Source: Nitrospira sp. CR1.2 (GTDB taxonomy: Bacteria > Nitrospirota > Nitrospiria > Nitrospirales > Nitrospiraceae). From it: 64,000 bases of DNA. The stretch is from assembly GCA_014055495.1 (NCBI GenBank), contig WIAG01000005.1, positions 53,939 to 117,938 of the forward strand. Reading direction: 5' to 3'. The translations under genes were made by a program, and so were the position numbers. The notes beneath the pieces were generated by a model. It ran no database searches, was not told the DNA's origin, and worked only from the letters and a program-made list of their open reading frames with translations. Positions 43,770 to 52,719 of this stretch are shown here, piece after piece (position 1 is the first letter of the stretch; each line of letters begins with the position of its first letter).

Positions 43770-44135
43770 ATGAAGACTCGCTATAGTCAACGAGTGTTGG
43801 TGGATTGCTCGGTGATGTTTGCTGGTGAAAATGTTGTCGGGGAAGGACGCATGGTGGATCTGTCTCTCCCCGGTTGTCTGCTCGAAAGCTCAAAAACAAT
43901 GATCGCGGGCGAATATCTTCAGCTGAGGCTGTTTCTCCCTGATCATGCAACGCCGCTGAATGTGGCCCTTGCCGCAATCAGATGGGTGGATGGTTGCAAG
44001 CTCGGAGTTGAATTCATCCGCACGTCACAGCAAGAACAGAGCCGTCTGACACAATTTATCAATCAGCAGTCTGGTCGAAGTCCGTCGTCGCAGTGGAGCG
44101 AGAGTGTGGTTCTCATTGGGTCCTCGGATAAATAA
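43770..44135 (+). CDS. PilZ-domain protein
   Basis: This 121-residue protein consists of one PilZ domain. The c-di-GMP-binding motif RxxxR appears as RYSQR (residues 4-8) and the second motif as DLSLPG. The C-terminus is Ser-rich. PilZ proteins relay c-di-GMP signals to motility or envelope targets. AAGGAG precedes the ATG. It forms a tandem with the next PilZ gene, just outside the integrated element. Confidence 0.85.
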   Translation: MKTRYSQRVLVDCSVMFAGENVVGEGRMVDLSLPGCLLESSKTMIAGEYLQLRLFLPDHATPLNVALAAIRWVDGCKLGVEFIRTSQQEQSRLTQFINQQSGRSPSSQWSESVVLIGSSDK

Positions 44136-44185
44136 CAGCCCAGGAAGGCCTGACAACCACGATGGTCTCTGTAGGAGTGCCGCTT

Positions 44186-44527
44186 ATGTCAAAGCATTTT
44201 ACGCTACGCACGTATCAGCGAGTCATGCTTTGCAGTTCCAGTTACTACCTTTCCGAGGATTTTCTGGGAAAGGGTATCGTCCGAGATATCTCGGCTGGCG
44301 GCTGGCGCATGCAAGGTGATCATCACATCAAATTGGGGATGAGACTGACGCTACGAATGGAGCACCCGGAGGACATAATACCTTTGGAGATCGAAGAGGC
44401 CGTTGTGCAGTGGGTCAGCGGGAGGGATTTTGGGGTCCGAATCACAAAAATTCGAGGTTCCGCAACCAGGCGACTGGCACGTCTCGTCAACCCGCGTCCT
44501 CAGACAGATTCTCCTATACAACGCTAA
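44186..44527 (+). CDS. PilZ-domain protein
   Basis: This 113-residue PilZ protein carries RTYQR (RxxxR) near residue 8 and DISAGG as the second c-di-GMP motif. TAGGAG lies eight bases before the ATG at 44186. It is similar in layout to the preceding gene, consistent with duplication. It ends tail-to-tail with the GlrR-like gene, overlapping it by four bases. Confidence 0.85.
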   Translation: MSKHFTLRTYQRVMLCSSSYYLSEDFLGKGIVRDISAGGWRMQGDHHIKLGMRLTLRMEHPEDIIPLEIEEAVVQWVSGRDFGVRITKIRGSATRRLARLVNPRPQTDSPIQR

Positions 44528-45939
44528 GCGTCTTTCACTTCCTCCTCTGCGTTTTCAATCCCACCTGATTCATAGTCGATACGCTCTTTCAGCATGGATG
44601 GATGTAAGCCGTACTTCTTCAGCATTTTGTAAAAATCAGCTCGATATCTCCCCGCAAACTGGGCGGCGCGAGAAATATTTCCGCCGGTCATCTGCAACAC
44701 ATTACGCAGGTATGAGCGTTCAAATTCTTCTTTGGCTTCGGTTAATGGTTTGAGGCCAATGTCCGCCGTCCCACAGACCGACGGGAGCAATTCCGGGAGA
44801 ACCATATCCTGCCGAGACATCACTACTGCCTTTTCGATTACGTTCTCTAGCTCTCGCACATTGCCTGGCCAAGGATACACCATGAGCCGATGCATCGCCG
44901 AAGCGGTAAACCCACGCACATCCTTATTGGACCGTCTCGCGCTCTGCGTGAGGAAATGCTGCGCAAGCACTGGAATGTCATCCTTTCGTTCTCGCAAGGG
45001 TGGGATAGCCAAAGGAACAACTGAGATTCGATAATAAAGATCGTGCCGGAACATTCCTGCCTTGACGCATTCCGAAAGATCCTTGTTGGTGGCCGTAATA
45101 ATGCGTACATCGACTTTCGTCGCGTACCCTGCTCCCACCTCGCGCACCTCGCGTTCCTGGACCGCCCGAAGCAGCTTGACCTGCATCGGCAGTGACATTT
45201 CTGCCACCTCGTCGAGAAAGAGTGTGCCCCCATTCGCACTCTGAAAGAGGCCTTGTTTTGCAGTCGACGCACTCGTGAATGCCCCCCGAATGTGCCCGAA
45301 CAATTCGCTTTCAAACAGGCCTTCGCTGACAGCGGCACAGTTCAGAGCCACGAACGGCCCCTTTGCCCGGCGACTATTGGCGTGAAGCACTCGCGCGAGC
45401 ACCTCTTTCCCCGTCCCCGTTTCGCCGGTGAGAAGAATGGTCGCATCCGAGTCGGCGATCTGAGCGACCTGCTGAAACAGTCGCTGCATGGCGGGACTCC
45501 TGGCAATGACGTTCTCGAGGCCGTAGAGTTCTTTCACCAAAGACTTGAGCCGCTGAATCTCACGGGTCATTCGCAACTGGATCAAGGCTTTATCGAGAGT
45601 TGTCTTTAATTCCTTATCATCGAAGGGTTTGGTCAAATATCCGAAGGCGCCCCGCTGCATGGCTTCTACCGCATTGGGTATGCTGCCATGAGCGGTCAGA
45701 ATGATGACGGGTAATCCAGGTTGAAGACGGAGAAGTGCTTCTGCCAACTCCAATCCGTCTTCCCCTCTCAGCCGTAAGTCGGTTACGGCGATATCGAACG
45801 TCTCCTGGCGCGCCGCGGCGAGTGCCTCCCGCCCATTGGTGCAGGGCGTCACAGCAAATCCCAGTGCCGAAAGACGCATCCTCAGTAAGTGCAGGAGACC
45901 TTCGTCATCATCCACAACGAGAATGCGTTCATGTTCCAT
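44524..45939 (-). CDS. glrR: GlrR-like sigma-54 response regulator with GAFTSA loop
   Basis: This 471-residue NtrC-family regulator has a receiver (D54, T82, K104), an AAA+ domain with GETGTGKE and a Fis-type C-terminus. The segment FERSYLRNVLQMTGGNISRAAQFAGRYRADFYKML (given here by FERSYLRNVLQMTGGN and AGRYRADFYKML) closely resembles GlrR/QseF. The sigma-54 contact loop reads GAFTSA (219-224) rather than GAFTGA, and the codons confirm Ser. It lies downstream of a QseG-like lipoprotein and a GlrK-like kinase, the same order as in enterobacteria. The substitution may weaken sigma-54 coupling or alter its behaviour. Confidence 0.85.
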   Translation of the reverse strand: MEHERILVVDDDEGLLHLLRMRLSALGFAVTPCTNGREALAAARQETFDIAVTDLRLRGEDGLELAEALLRLQPGLPVIILTAHGSIPNAVEAMQRGAFGYLTKPFDDKELKTTLDKALIQLRMTREIQRLKSLVKELYGLENVIARSPAMQRLFQQVAQIADSDATILLTGETGTGKEVLARVLHANSRRAKGPFVALNCAAVSEGLFESELFGHIRGAFTSASTAKQGLFQSANGGTLFLDEVAEMSLPMQVKLLRAVQEREVREVGAGYATKVDVRIITATNKDLSECVKAGMFRHDLYYRISVVPLAIPPLRERKDDIPVLAQHFLTQSARRSNKDVRGFTASAMHRLMVYPWPGNVRELENVIEKAVVMSRQDMVLPELLPSVCGTADIGLKPLTEAKEEFERSYLRNVLQMTGGNISRAAQFAGRYRADFYKMLKKYGLHPSMLKERIDYESGGIENAEEEVKDA

Positions 45940-45947
45940 AAGGGTCC

Positions 45948-46718
45948 TTAGGGTTTGAGCTGCTCCGACTGTTGAGGAGAAAACAGGTTGGACGGCGGTT
46001 TGATCGGGCGGGTTTTTCCTCGCATTTCCTGATCAATACGCTTCAGCGCCTCTAACTGACTGGAAAGCTCTTCTATTTTCCGATCGCGATCACTGACCTG
46101 CCGCTGGAGGTTCTGAACCATGTTCGGGTCGACCGACATACGATGAGATTCTCGCCGGGAATTGAACAACTCTGCTTTCCGCTCCTGATCCTGCAACTCG
46201 CGTTGCATCATCTCCAGCGATTGTGATTCACTGTCCTGTAACGTGCGCAACTGTTGAATGGTGAGCTCACGGTCAAGCAGGTCGCGAACGGTCCGTTCAA
46301 TGGTCTGAGACAGCACCCCCTGCGTCTGAGCGATGGCCGGTCCATTCACCACCGACCGCAACCATGACGAATCGGGAGGTAGTTCTCCGGCTTGAAGCAA
46401 CTGTAACCAAAGCCGACTCGAAACAGCCAATTGACTCTTCGGCGAAACAGCAATCACTTTTTCAAAATAGTGAATGGCCGACTCTCGGCTTTCATACAGA
46501 GACGTCAACGCGCGGGTGAAGAATACATGATCACAGGTATTTTTACTAGCACATTTGGAGGCCAGTTGAGGCTCCTTACGTATTAGAGCCTGCGAGAGCT
46601 TTCCATCAATCCCCTCCCCTGAGAAATACGGACTGTAAAGAGGAGGGGGCGGAACGGAACTGCAGGCCGACAGGATGCCGAGTAAGAGCAGCAGCCCCGT
46701 ATTGCCCAAGCGCCGCAC
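45948..46718 (-). CDS. QseG-like lipoprotein
   Basis: The protein of about 256 residues has a lipobox (LLGILSAC) and a helical, coiled-coil C-terminal half (QQLRTLQDSESQSLEMMQREL). Between glrK and glrR this is the position of QseG/YfhG, an outer-membrane lipoprotein that activates the GlrK sensor in enterobacteria. Direct sequence similarity is limited, so the name rests mainly on context. The GTG at 46718 is chosen because it overlaps the kinase stop by one base; a GTG at 46748 lacks a Shine-Dalgarno. Confidence 0.65.
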   Translation of the reverse strand: MRRLGNTGLLLLLGILSACSSVPPPPLYSPYFSGEGIDGKLSQALIRKEPQLASKCASKNTCDHVFFTRALTSLYESRESAIHYFEKVIAVSPKSQLAVSSRLWLQLLQAGELPPDSSWLRSVVNGPAIAQTQGVLSQTIERTVRDLLDRELTIQQLRTLQDSESQSLEMMQRELQDQERKAELFNSRRESHRMSVDPNMVQNLQRQVSDRDRKIEELSSQLEALKRIDQEMRGKTRPIKPPSNLFSPQQSEQLKP

Positions 46719-48190
46719 TAGAGCAACATCCCTGGTTTCGTCAGGCACAAATTAAATCGCACGGTTGTTCCTTTTCCGACTTCGCTTTCCACCCATATAC
46801 GTCCGCCGTGGGCCTCCACGACTTTCCTTGCAAGCGCCAGCCCCAAGCCGCTTCCCACGGACGCATGCCTGGTCTTTGTACGGCCCTGGTAAAACCGCTC
46901 AAAAATATGCGGCACTTCCTCCGCCGGTATGCCGGGGCCCGAATCCGATACATCGACACAAAGCACTCCCGCTTCGCGTCGCGGGGTCATCTGCAACTTC
47001 ACCATCGCCCCCTCGGAGCTATACTTCAACGCATTTGAGAGTAGATTGTCGAGCACTTGTTCGATGCGAGTGCTGTCGGCCCTCACCCAATGGCGTTCGA
47101 CCGGCGCTTCCACCACCAGCTGAACCTGCTTCGCATCAGCGAGCAAGCGGATTTTATTCACGGAAATATCGGCCACTCGGCAAAGGTCGGTCGGCACGAA
47201 ACGGTATTCCATCATGCCGGCATCCATTTTGGAGAGATCCAGAATACTCGAAATGAGGTTCATCAACCGTCGACTACTATCGGACATAATTCGAAGGGTC
47301 GTTCGTTGATCCTGGGTCAATGGGCCGGGAATCTCGTCAAGCAGGAGATGCGTTCCTTCCTGAATCGACGCCATCGGGGTCCGCAGCTCGTGCGAGACGT
47401 GCGCAAGAAACTCGCTCTTAATGTCGTCTAACTGCTGAAGCCTCGTTCCCATCCATTTCACGGTGTCACCCAACTCTCGCAATTCTCGCGGAGCCTGTCC
47501 GTCCAAGCCGGCGCGAAAGTTCCCCTGTCCCATTTCCTGGATCGTGGCTTGCAGGCGGCGCAATGGACGAAGAATGTTATAACTCGCTACCGCGGCCATC
47601 CCGAGACCAAACAACAGGGCCACCAGCACCAGATTGCGGGTGACTGACTCTGCTTGTGCCGCGCTGGCATGTGAGGCGTTCACCCCAACGGCTATGCGCG
47701 CTTCATGCAGACTGATATATTGCTGAAGCATCGCTGTGATCTGTCCCGCAAACATATCGCGGCGCGCATCATACTGGGAGTCCAGCACAGCCGATTGTCC
47801 TTCCGGCTCTGCGAGTTGGGCCTGAAAGAGAGCCAAGTGTCCCTGCTGCAGCCGTTCGACCTCTTTCAACAGACGTGTTTCCGGCTCGGAGGCCTCTCTG
47901 GCGAGCAAACCCTGTAAGAGCACCTGAAACTCTTTGCTCTCCCCGTCGAAGTGCTCCAAAAATGTCGATGCAGGGACCGCTACATATTTTTTCTCGCTCT
48001 GAACCTGTTCATAAACTGATGCCAGCAACCGTTTTGCAGAGTCTATTTCCGGATGATGATGGGAGGCAACCTCCGTGTTCAGCCCGGCCAACGTTCTGAT
48101 CTGTAACAATGCATAGACGTTCACGCCGGTCATGACGACAATGATCACCAGGTACGTCAGAATCAGCCGCCAAAAAATCGAAAGGCGCAC
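46718..48190 (-). CDS. glrK: GlrK-like membrane sensor histidine kinase
   Basis: The 490-residue kinase has membrane helices at about residues 9-29 and 187-206 with a helical periplasmic domain between them (four-helix type). A HAMP domain (about 203-260), H267 (FLAHVSHELRTP) and an ATPase domain with DSGPGIPAEEVP and GSGLGLALARK follow. GGAGG precedes the GTG start. Its sensor layout and operon match GlrK/QseE. The partner is the GlrR-like regulator encoded two genes downstream. Confidence 0.85.
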   Translation of the reverse strand: MRLSIFWRLILTYLVIIVVMTGVNVYALLQIRTLAGLNTEVASHHHPEIDSAKRLLASVYEQVQSEKKYVAVPASTFLEHFDGESKEFQVLLQGLLAREASEPETRLLKEVERLQQGHLALFQAQLAEPEGQSAVLDSQYDARRDMFAGQITAMLQQYISLHEARIAVGVNASHASAAQAESVTRNLVLVALLFGLGMAAVASYNILRPLRRLQATIQEMGQGNFRAGLDGQAPRELRELGDTVKWMGTRLQQLDDIKSEFLAHVSHELRTPMASIQEGTHLLLDEIPGPLTQDQRTTLRIMSDSSRRLMNLISSILDLSKMDAGMMEYRFVPTDLCRVADISVNKIRLLADAKQVQLVVEAPVERHWVRADSTRIEQVLDNLLSNALKYSSEGAMVKLQMTPRREAGVLCVDVSDSGPGIPAEEVPHIFERFYQGRTKTRHASVGSGLGLALARKVVEAHGGRIWVESEVGKGTTVRFNLCLTKPGMLL

Positions 48191-48336
48191 GTTGGGGCAT
48201 CCTCCCCGTCGGTCGTCGGGGCCAGGGTTTCATTAGCAACAGTGTAGGCTTAGCCATACACCAGATCATGCCGCCCCTCAACAAGTTCTCCATATCGTGC
48301 AATGCACCGGGGGATCGACGGACGTCGCCAGCTCTC

Positions 48337-49155
48337 TTAGCGGGCAGAGTCGGAGAATTGCGATTGATACAATCGTTGCCGCCTGGAGGTTGAAGACAGG
48401 GCCGCGAATAGATGGCCGCGAAACAGAAGCATGGACACCATCAGAGGTGGGGTTAACAGCAGCGCGACCAGCCCGGTGAGGCTCGGGGCAATCCCGAGAT
48501 CAGTCAACCAGGCGCTCAGCACGGCAAACGGGACAAAAACCAGTTGAATGAAATCAAGCCCAGCGCCCCTCCCGAGCTGACTCGATAGTTTAAAAAAGAG
48601 TGATAGTCCCAGAGGCGCCAACACCAACGCCATCGGCAAAAACCACTCAATCCAATTATCGATCACAAAATCATAACTTCGCTTGAGGACATCGAGCGGT
48701 GAATCGTGCCTGGTGAGGTAGATGACTTCGGGGGCGGGATTCAGCAAGATGAACACGAGCAATAGACAGGCGGTCACCAGAAACTGGCTGTCCGGATTGG
48801 CGCGAAGGCTCGTATCCAGCAGCATGGTCGGAATCCAGAGGACAAACCCCACACTGATGACATCCCAGAAGTAATGTCCCATGCTTTCCAGCACGTCGTT
48901 GAAGGTGATCGTTCTCATACCCTTGATAGCCTGCTCGATCAGGCTCAATGTGGCGCCGATCAACAAGGCATTCACGGCGCCGAGAAGGAATCCGCCGAGC
49001 ATTCCGAGCGGACGGGCGATTTGATGCGCCAAGAGCATCAGCATGGTGAAGACAACGACGGAGAGCATCACCAACCACCCACGGATGAGGGAACGAACAG
49101 TGGCGTGGAATGCGTCCCGGTAGAGATGCAGCGTAGAGGTCACGACAGTCAACAT
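48337..49155 (-). CDS. Multi-pass membrane protein of unknown function
   Basis: This 272-residue protein has about six hydrophobic segments, for example GWLVMLSVVVFTMLMLL, LGGFLLGAVNALLIG, FLVTACLLLVFILLNPAPEV and WFLPMALVLAPLGLSL. No enzymatic motif is visible. It is followed by the glrK operon after a 146-base gap. It is unrecognised by name. Confidence 0.65.
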   Translation of the reverse strand: MLTVVTSTLHLYRDAFHATVRSLIRGWLVMLSVVVFTMLMLLAHQIARPLGMLGGFLLGAVNALLIGATLSLIEQAIKGMRTITFNDVLESMGHYFWDVISVGFVLWIPTMLLDTSLRANPDSQFLVTACLLLVFILLNPAPEVIYLTRHDSPLDVLKRSYDFVIDNWIEWFLPMALVLAPLGLSLFFKLSSQLGRGAGLDFIQLVFVPFAVLSAWLTDLGIAPSLTGLVALLLTPPLMVSMLLFRGHLFAALSSTSRRQRLYQSQFSDSAR

Positions 49156-49322
49156 CGGTCAGGCATCGTGCAGTTACAGGTTGGGGACGGAATGCACACA
49201 GGACCACGCGGCTCTTATGGACGCGGACAATAAGCCGGATTCCCCCGATAGGTCAAGTCGGTCGCCCGTGCCCTCGTCTGGTTGACACACCCGGATCGGT
49301 CAGGCCAACCGGCCTGCCGCTA

Positions 49323-49350
49323 TTGACTTGCCTCCCGGTGTGATTATGTT
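49323..49350 (+). promoter_or_regulatory. Probable sigma-70 promoter of clpB
   Basis: TTGACT at 49323-49328 and TATGTT at 49345-49350 are 16 bases apart, about 40 bases before the clpB start. No clear heat-shock operator (CIRCE) is visible. Confidence 0.5.
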
Positions 49351-49389
49351 CTTCCAATAGATAGACACACCCACCCAGGAGTGCGCCGT

Positions 49390-51996
49390 ATGGATATGAA
49401 TCGGATGACGGTCAAGCTACAAGAGGCCCTGCAGAATGCCTCGGCCCTTGCGATGCGCCGGGGGCATCAGGGGATCGATGTCGAACACCTCCTGATGGCG
49501 CTCTTGGAACAGGATCACGGGATTGCCGGCGCCCTGTTTGAGCAGAGCGGAGTGTCGCCGGCCGCCGTCCGGCAAGCGGCGGAACAGGCGTTATCCAAGG
49601 TCCCTCAGGTGCAGGGGCCGGGCGCGGCTCCCGGCCAGATCCATCTAACCCCTCGGCTGGGCTCTCTCCTGACGAAAGCTGAAGACCACATGAAGGAGTT
49701 GCGCGACGACTTCGTCAGCGTGGAGCACATTGTCTTGGCAATGGTGGAAGAAGGAAGCGTGTTCCGTCGGCTCAATCTGACACGCGAGCGCCTCCTCACG
49801 GCGCTCCAGCAGGTCAGAGGAAACCAGCGCGTCACCAGTCAAGATCCGGAAGGCACCTATCAGGCACTCGAAAAATATGGTCGCGATCTCACCAAACTGG
49901 CGGGGCAAGGCAAGCTGGATCCGGTGATCGGACGCGACGAGGAGATCCGCCGTACCATTCAGATTCTGTCCCGACGCACGAAAAACAATCCGGTGCTCAT
50001 CGGCGAACCCGGCGTCGGCAAGACCGCCATTGTCGAAGGGTTGGCGCAACGCATCGTCAAGGGCGATGTGCCGGAGGGTCTCAAACAGAAGCGCGTAGTG
50101 GTACTGGATATGGGCGCCTTGGTGGCAGGTGCCAAATTCCGCGGCGAATTCGAGGAGCGCCTGAAAGCCGTTCTCAAGGAAATCCAGGCAGCGCAGGGGC
50201 AGGTCCTCCTGTTCATCGACGAGCTCCATACGGTCGTGGGGGCCGGCGCCGCAGAAGGAGCGATGGATGCAGCCAACCTTCTCAAGCCGATGTTGGCCAG
50301 GGGTGAAATGCATTTGATCGGCGCCACCACCCTCGATGAATACCGTAAACACATCGAGAAGGATGCCGCCCTGGAGCGACGGTTCCAAACCGTCCTCGTC
50401 GATCAACCGAGCGTCGAAGACACCATCTCGATCCTGCGCGGCCTGAAGGAACGGTACGAGGTGCACCACGGAGTGCGCATCAAGGACGCCGCGCTGGTTG
50501 CGGCGGCGAGGCTCTCTAACCGCTATATCGGCGACCGGTTTTTGCCGGACAAGGCGATCGACCTGGTCGACGAGTCCGCCGCCCGTCTCCGGACGGAGAT
50601 CGATAGTCTCCCCGCCGAACTCGACGAAGTGTCGCGGAAGGTGCTCCAGTTGGAAATCGAACGTGAGGCGCTCAAGAAGGAAACCGATCCGGGGAGCAAA
50701 ACACGGCTGCAGTCCATCGAAAAGGAACTCACGGAAAAAAACCGAGACCTCCAGGCGCTGAAGACGAGGTGGGAATCTGAGAAGAACTCGGTCGGCAAGC
50801 TTCGCAAGATCCGTCAACAGATCGAAGACGTGAAACAACAGATCGATCGATCCGAGCGGGCCTACGACCTCAACAAGGTGGCCGAGTTACGATATGGCGA
50901 ACTGCCGCGTCTGGAACGCGAGCTGGAACTTGAGCAGCAATCTCTCGGCAAGAAGCAGAACGAGACCCGTTTGCTAAAAGAAGAGGTGGACGAGGAGGAC
51001 ATTGCGGCGGTGGTCAGCCGATGGACAGGTATTCCCGTCACGCGACTCGTCGAAGGCGAGATGGAAAAGCTGCTGAAACTTGACGAGCTGTTGCACACAC
51101 GCGTCGTGGGCCAGGAGCAGGCGGTCACGGCGGTAGCCGATGCCGTGGTCAGGGCTCGCTCCGGCATCAAGGATCCGAATCGACCGATCGGTTCCTTTCT
51201 CTTCCTCGGCCCCACCGGGGTCGGCAAAACCGAGCTGGCGCGCGCGCTATCCGTCACGCTGTTCGATGACGAGTCGAATCTCATTCGAATCGACATGTCC
51301 GAATACATGGAGAAGCATACGGTCGCCCGACTCATCGGCGCCCCTCCGGGATACGTGGGCTACGAAGAAGGAGGCCAACTGACCGAGGCCGTACGGCGGC
51401 ATCCGTTCTCCGTAATCCTGTTCGATGAAATCGAGAAGGCGCACCATGACGTCTTCAACATTCTCTTGCAGGTGCTGGATGATGGACGTCTGACCGATTC
51501 ACAGGGAAGAACCGTGGACTTTAAAAATACGGTCCTGATCATGACCTCGAACATCGGCAGCCAACATATTCTGGAAGCGCAACAAGCCGGAGCGTCGTAT
51601 GAAACCATGAAGGCACAAGTAACGGGCGAGCTGCGCGCGCACTTCCGGCCGGAGTTTCTGAATCGCGTGGATGAAATCGTCGTGTTCCATGCGCTCGGGC
51701 ACGAACACCTGACGAAAATCGTGGAAATCCAGCTGGAACGGCTGCGGGCCAGACTGACCGAGCGACGGATGACGTTGACGGTGACCCCGGACGCGCTCCA
51801 GAACCTTGGGCGTCGCGGGTATGATCCGGTCTACGGCGCGAGGCCGTTGAAGCGACTCATCCAGCAGGAGATCGAAACACCCATGGCTCGGCAACTGATC
51901 AAGGGGGAACTGCGAGAAGGGGATACGGCGGTGGTGGATTTGAAGGATGGCCAGATTGTGATCGTGGCCACGGTCTCCCCGCAGACAACCCAATAG
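49390..51996 (+). CDS. clpB: ATP-dependent disaggregase ClpB
   Basis: ClpB is a Hsp100 chaperone that rescues aggregated proteins with DnaK. The protein of 868 residues has an N-terminal repeat domain ([20 protein letters not shown]), a first AAA+ module with Walker A GEPGVGKT (about 206), a coiled-coil middle domain (about 400-530) and a second AAA+ module with GPTGVGKTE (about 605). [19 protein letters not shown] is diagnostic. The ATG at 49390 has AGGAG eight bases upstream; the GTG at 49381 is too close to it. Confidence 0.98.
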   Translation: MDMNRMTVKLQEALQNASALAMRRGHQGIDVEHLLMALLEQDHGIAGALFEQSGVSPAAVRQAAEQALSKVPQVQGPGAAPGQIHLTPRLGSLLTKAEDHMKELRDDFVSVEHIVLAMVEEGSVFRRLNLTRERLLTALQQVRGNQRVTSQDPEGTYQALEKYGRDLTKLAGQGKLDPVIGRDEEIRRTIQILSRRTKNNPVLIGEPGVGKTAIVEGLAQRIVKGDVPEGLKQKRVVVLDMGALVAGAKFRGEFEERLKAVLKEIQAAQGQVLLFIDELHTVVGAGAAEGAMDAANLLKPMLARGEMHLIGATTLDEYRKHIEKDAALERRFQTVLVDQPSVEDTISILRGLKERYEVHHGVRIKDAALVAAARLSNRYIGDRFLPDKAIDLVDESAARLRTEIDSLPAELDEVSRKVLQLEIEREALKKETDPGSKTRLQSIEKELTEKNRDLQALKTRWESEKNSVGKLRKIRQQIEDVKQQIDRSERAYDLNKVAELRYGELPRLERELELEQQSLGKKQNETRLLKEEVDEEDIAAVVSRWTGIPVTRLVEGEMEKLLKLDELLHTRVVGQEQAVTAVADAVVRARSGIKDPNRPIGSFLFLGPTGVGKTELARALSVTLFDDESNLIRIDMSEYMEKHTVARLIGAPPGYVGYEEGGQLTEAVRRHPFSVILFDEIEKAHHDVFNILLQVLDDGRLTDSQGRTVDFKNTVLIMTSNIGSQHILEAQQAGASYETMKAQVTGELRAHFRPEFLNRVDEIVVFHALGHEHLTKIVEIQLERLRARLTERRMTLTVTPDALQNLGRRGYDPVYGARPLKRLIQQEIETPMARQLIKGELREGDTAVVDLKDGQIVIVATVSPQTTQ

Positions 51997-52014
51997 TGAG
52001 CCGTACAGACCAAA

Positions 52015-52042
52015 GGGGCGGTTATCCTAAGAAGACCGCCCC
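52015..52042. terminator. Hairpin between clpB and a convergent gene
   Basis: GGGGCGGT pairs with ACCGCCCC around a 12-base loop. The stem contains the stop codon of the facing gene at 52022. There is only a weak T run, so it may be a shared, partly Rho-dependent terminator. Confidence 0.5.
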
Positions 52043-52447
52043 CCCCTTGGTGTCGGTCTCTTTCCCGCTGAAGCGTTTTTTATCGATGCGCCATTCAGTC
52101 TGTGAGACGTCGAGACGATGGCCCTTGATGGTGTGGAATGACCCTCGGCTGAACACTACGCGGTTGCTGTCTTTCAACTCCAGGGCGAACACGACCGTGC
52201 CCGATTCTTCATGTTTTAACGACACGCTGGTGGGACTCTTGGCCAGCTGATAGGCACGACGCTCGTTGAAGGTGAGATTACTGTCGACGACCTTGGCCAT
52301 CATCCGTCCCACCTCGTCGAACAGGGCAAAGTTGACCAGCAATGCTCGGGAGGGTTCCTTAATCGCCACTTCAAATTGCGGCACCCCCTCGATATCGATG
52401 ATGCCGTTGGAGTTCCGATAGAGATTCGACCCGACTTCAATATCCAT
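52022..52447 (-). CDS. Hypothetical protein
   Basis: The protein of 141 residues has no signal peptide or membrane helix. It is rich in beta-prone sequence (FEVAIKEPSRALLVNFALFDEVGRM, shown as ALLVNFALFDEVG). AAGGAG lies eight bases before the ATG at 52447. I do not recognise the family. It is followed convergently by clpB. Confidence 0.65.
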   Translation of the reverse strand: MDIEVGSNLYRNSNGIIDIEGVPQFEVAIKEPSRALLVNFALFDEVGRMMAKVVDSNLTFNERRAYQLAKSPTSVSLKHEESGTVVFALELKDSNRVVFSRGSFHTIKGHRLDVSQTEWRIDKKRFSGKETDTKGGAVFLG

Positions 52448-52488
52448 ACTCACGACTCCTTATCTTCTAGGGCATCCGAAAATGCCGG

Positions 52489-52719
52489 TCACGACTTCTT
52501 GATACGATCCAGGATCAATGCGATGCACCCGCCGAGCAAGCCCCCACCGAGAATCGTCGTCAAAAATTCCACCAACTTGAGTTCCCACACCGACCCCTGT
52601 GCCTGCATCGCCTCACGAATACCCCCCTGCAGCAGAATCACCGCCAGTGCCATGGTAGCACCTACGACGAACCACCAGGCGAATACACGAGCGGTATGGA
52701 TGATGGGCGATTCCTTCAC
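52489..52719 (-). CDS. Small two-helix membrane protein
   Basis: This 76-residue protein has two membrane helices (about 12-30 and 48-70) with a Gly-rich second helix (TILGGGLLGGCIALILD) and a basic C-terminus. It overlaps the yifB-like gene by four bases, so it is likely translated with it. The function is unknown. Confidence 0.65.
   Translation of the reverse strand: MKESPIIHTARVFAWWFVVGATMALAVILLQGGIREAMQAQGSVWELKLVEFLTTILGGGLLGGCIALILDRIKKS

Noticed and set aside
49645..50838. 397-codon minus-strand frame opposite clpB
   Set aside because: ClpB is unambiguous over this stretch. The opposite frame is a compositional shadow.
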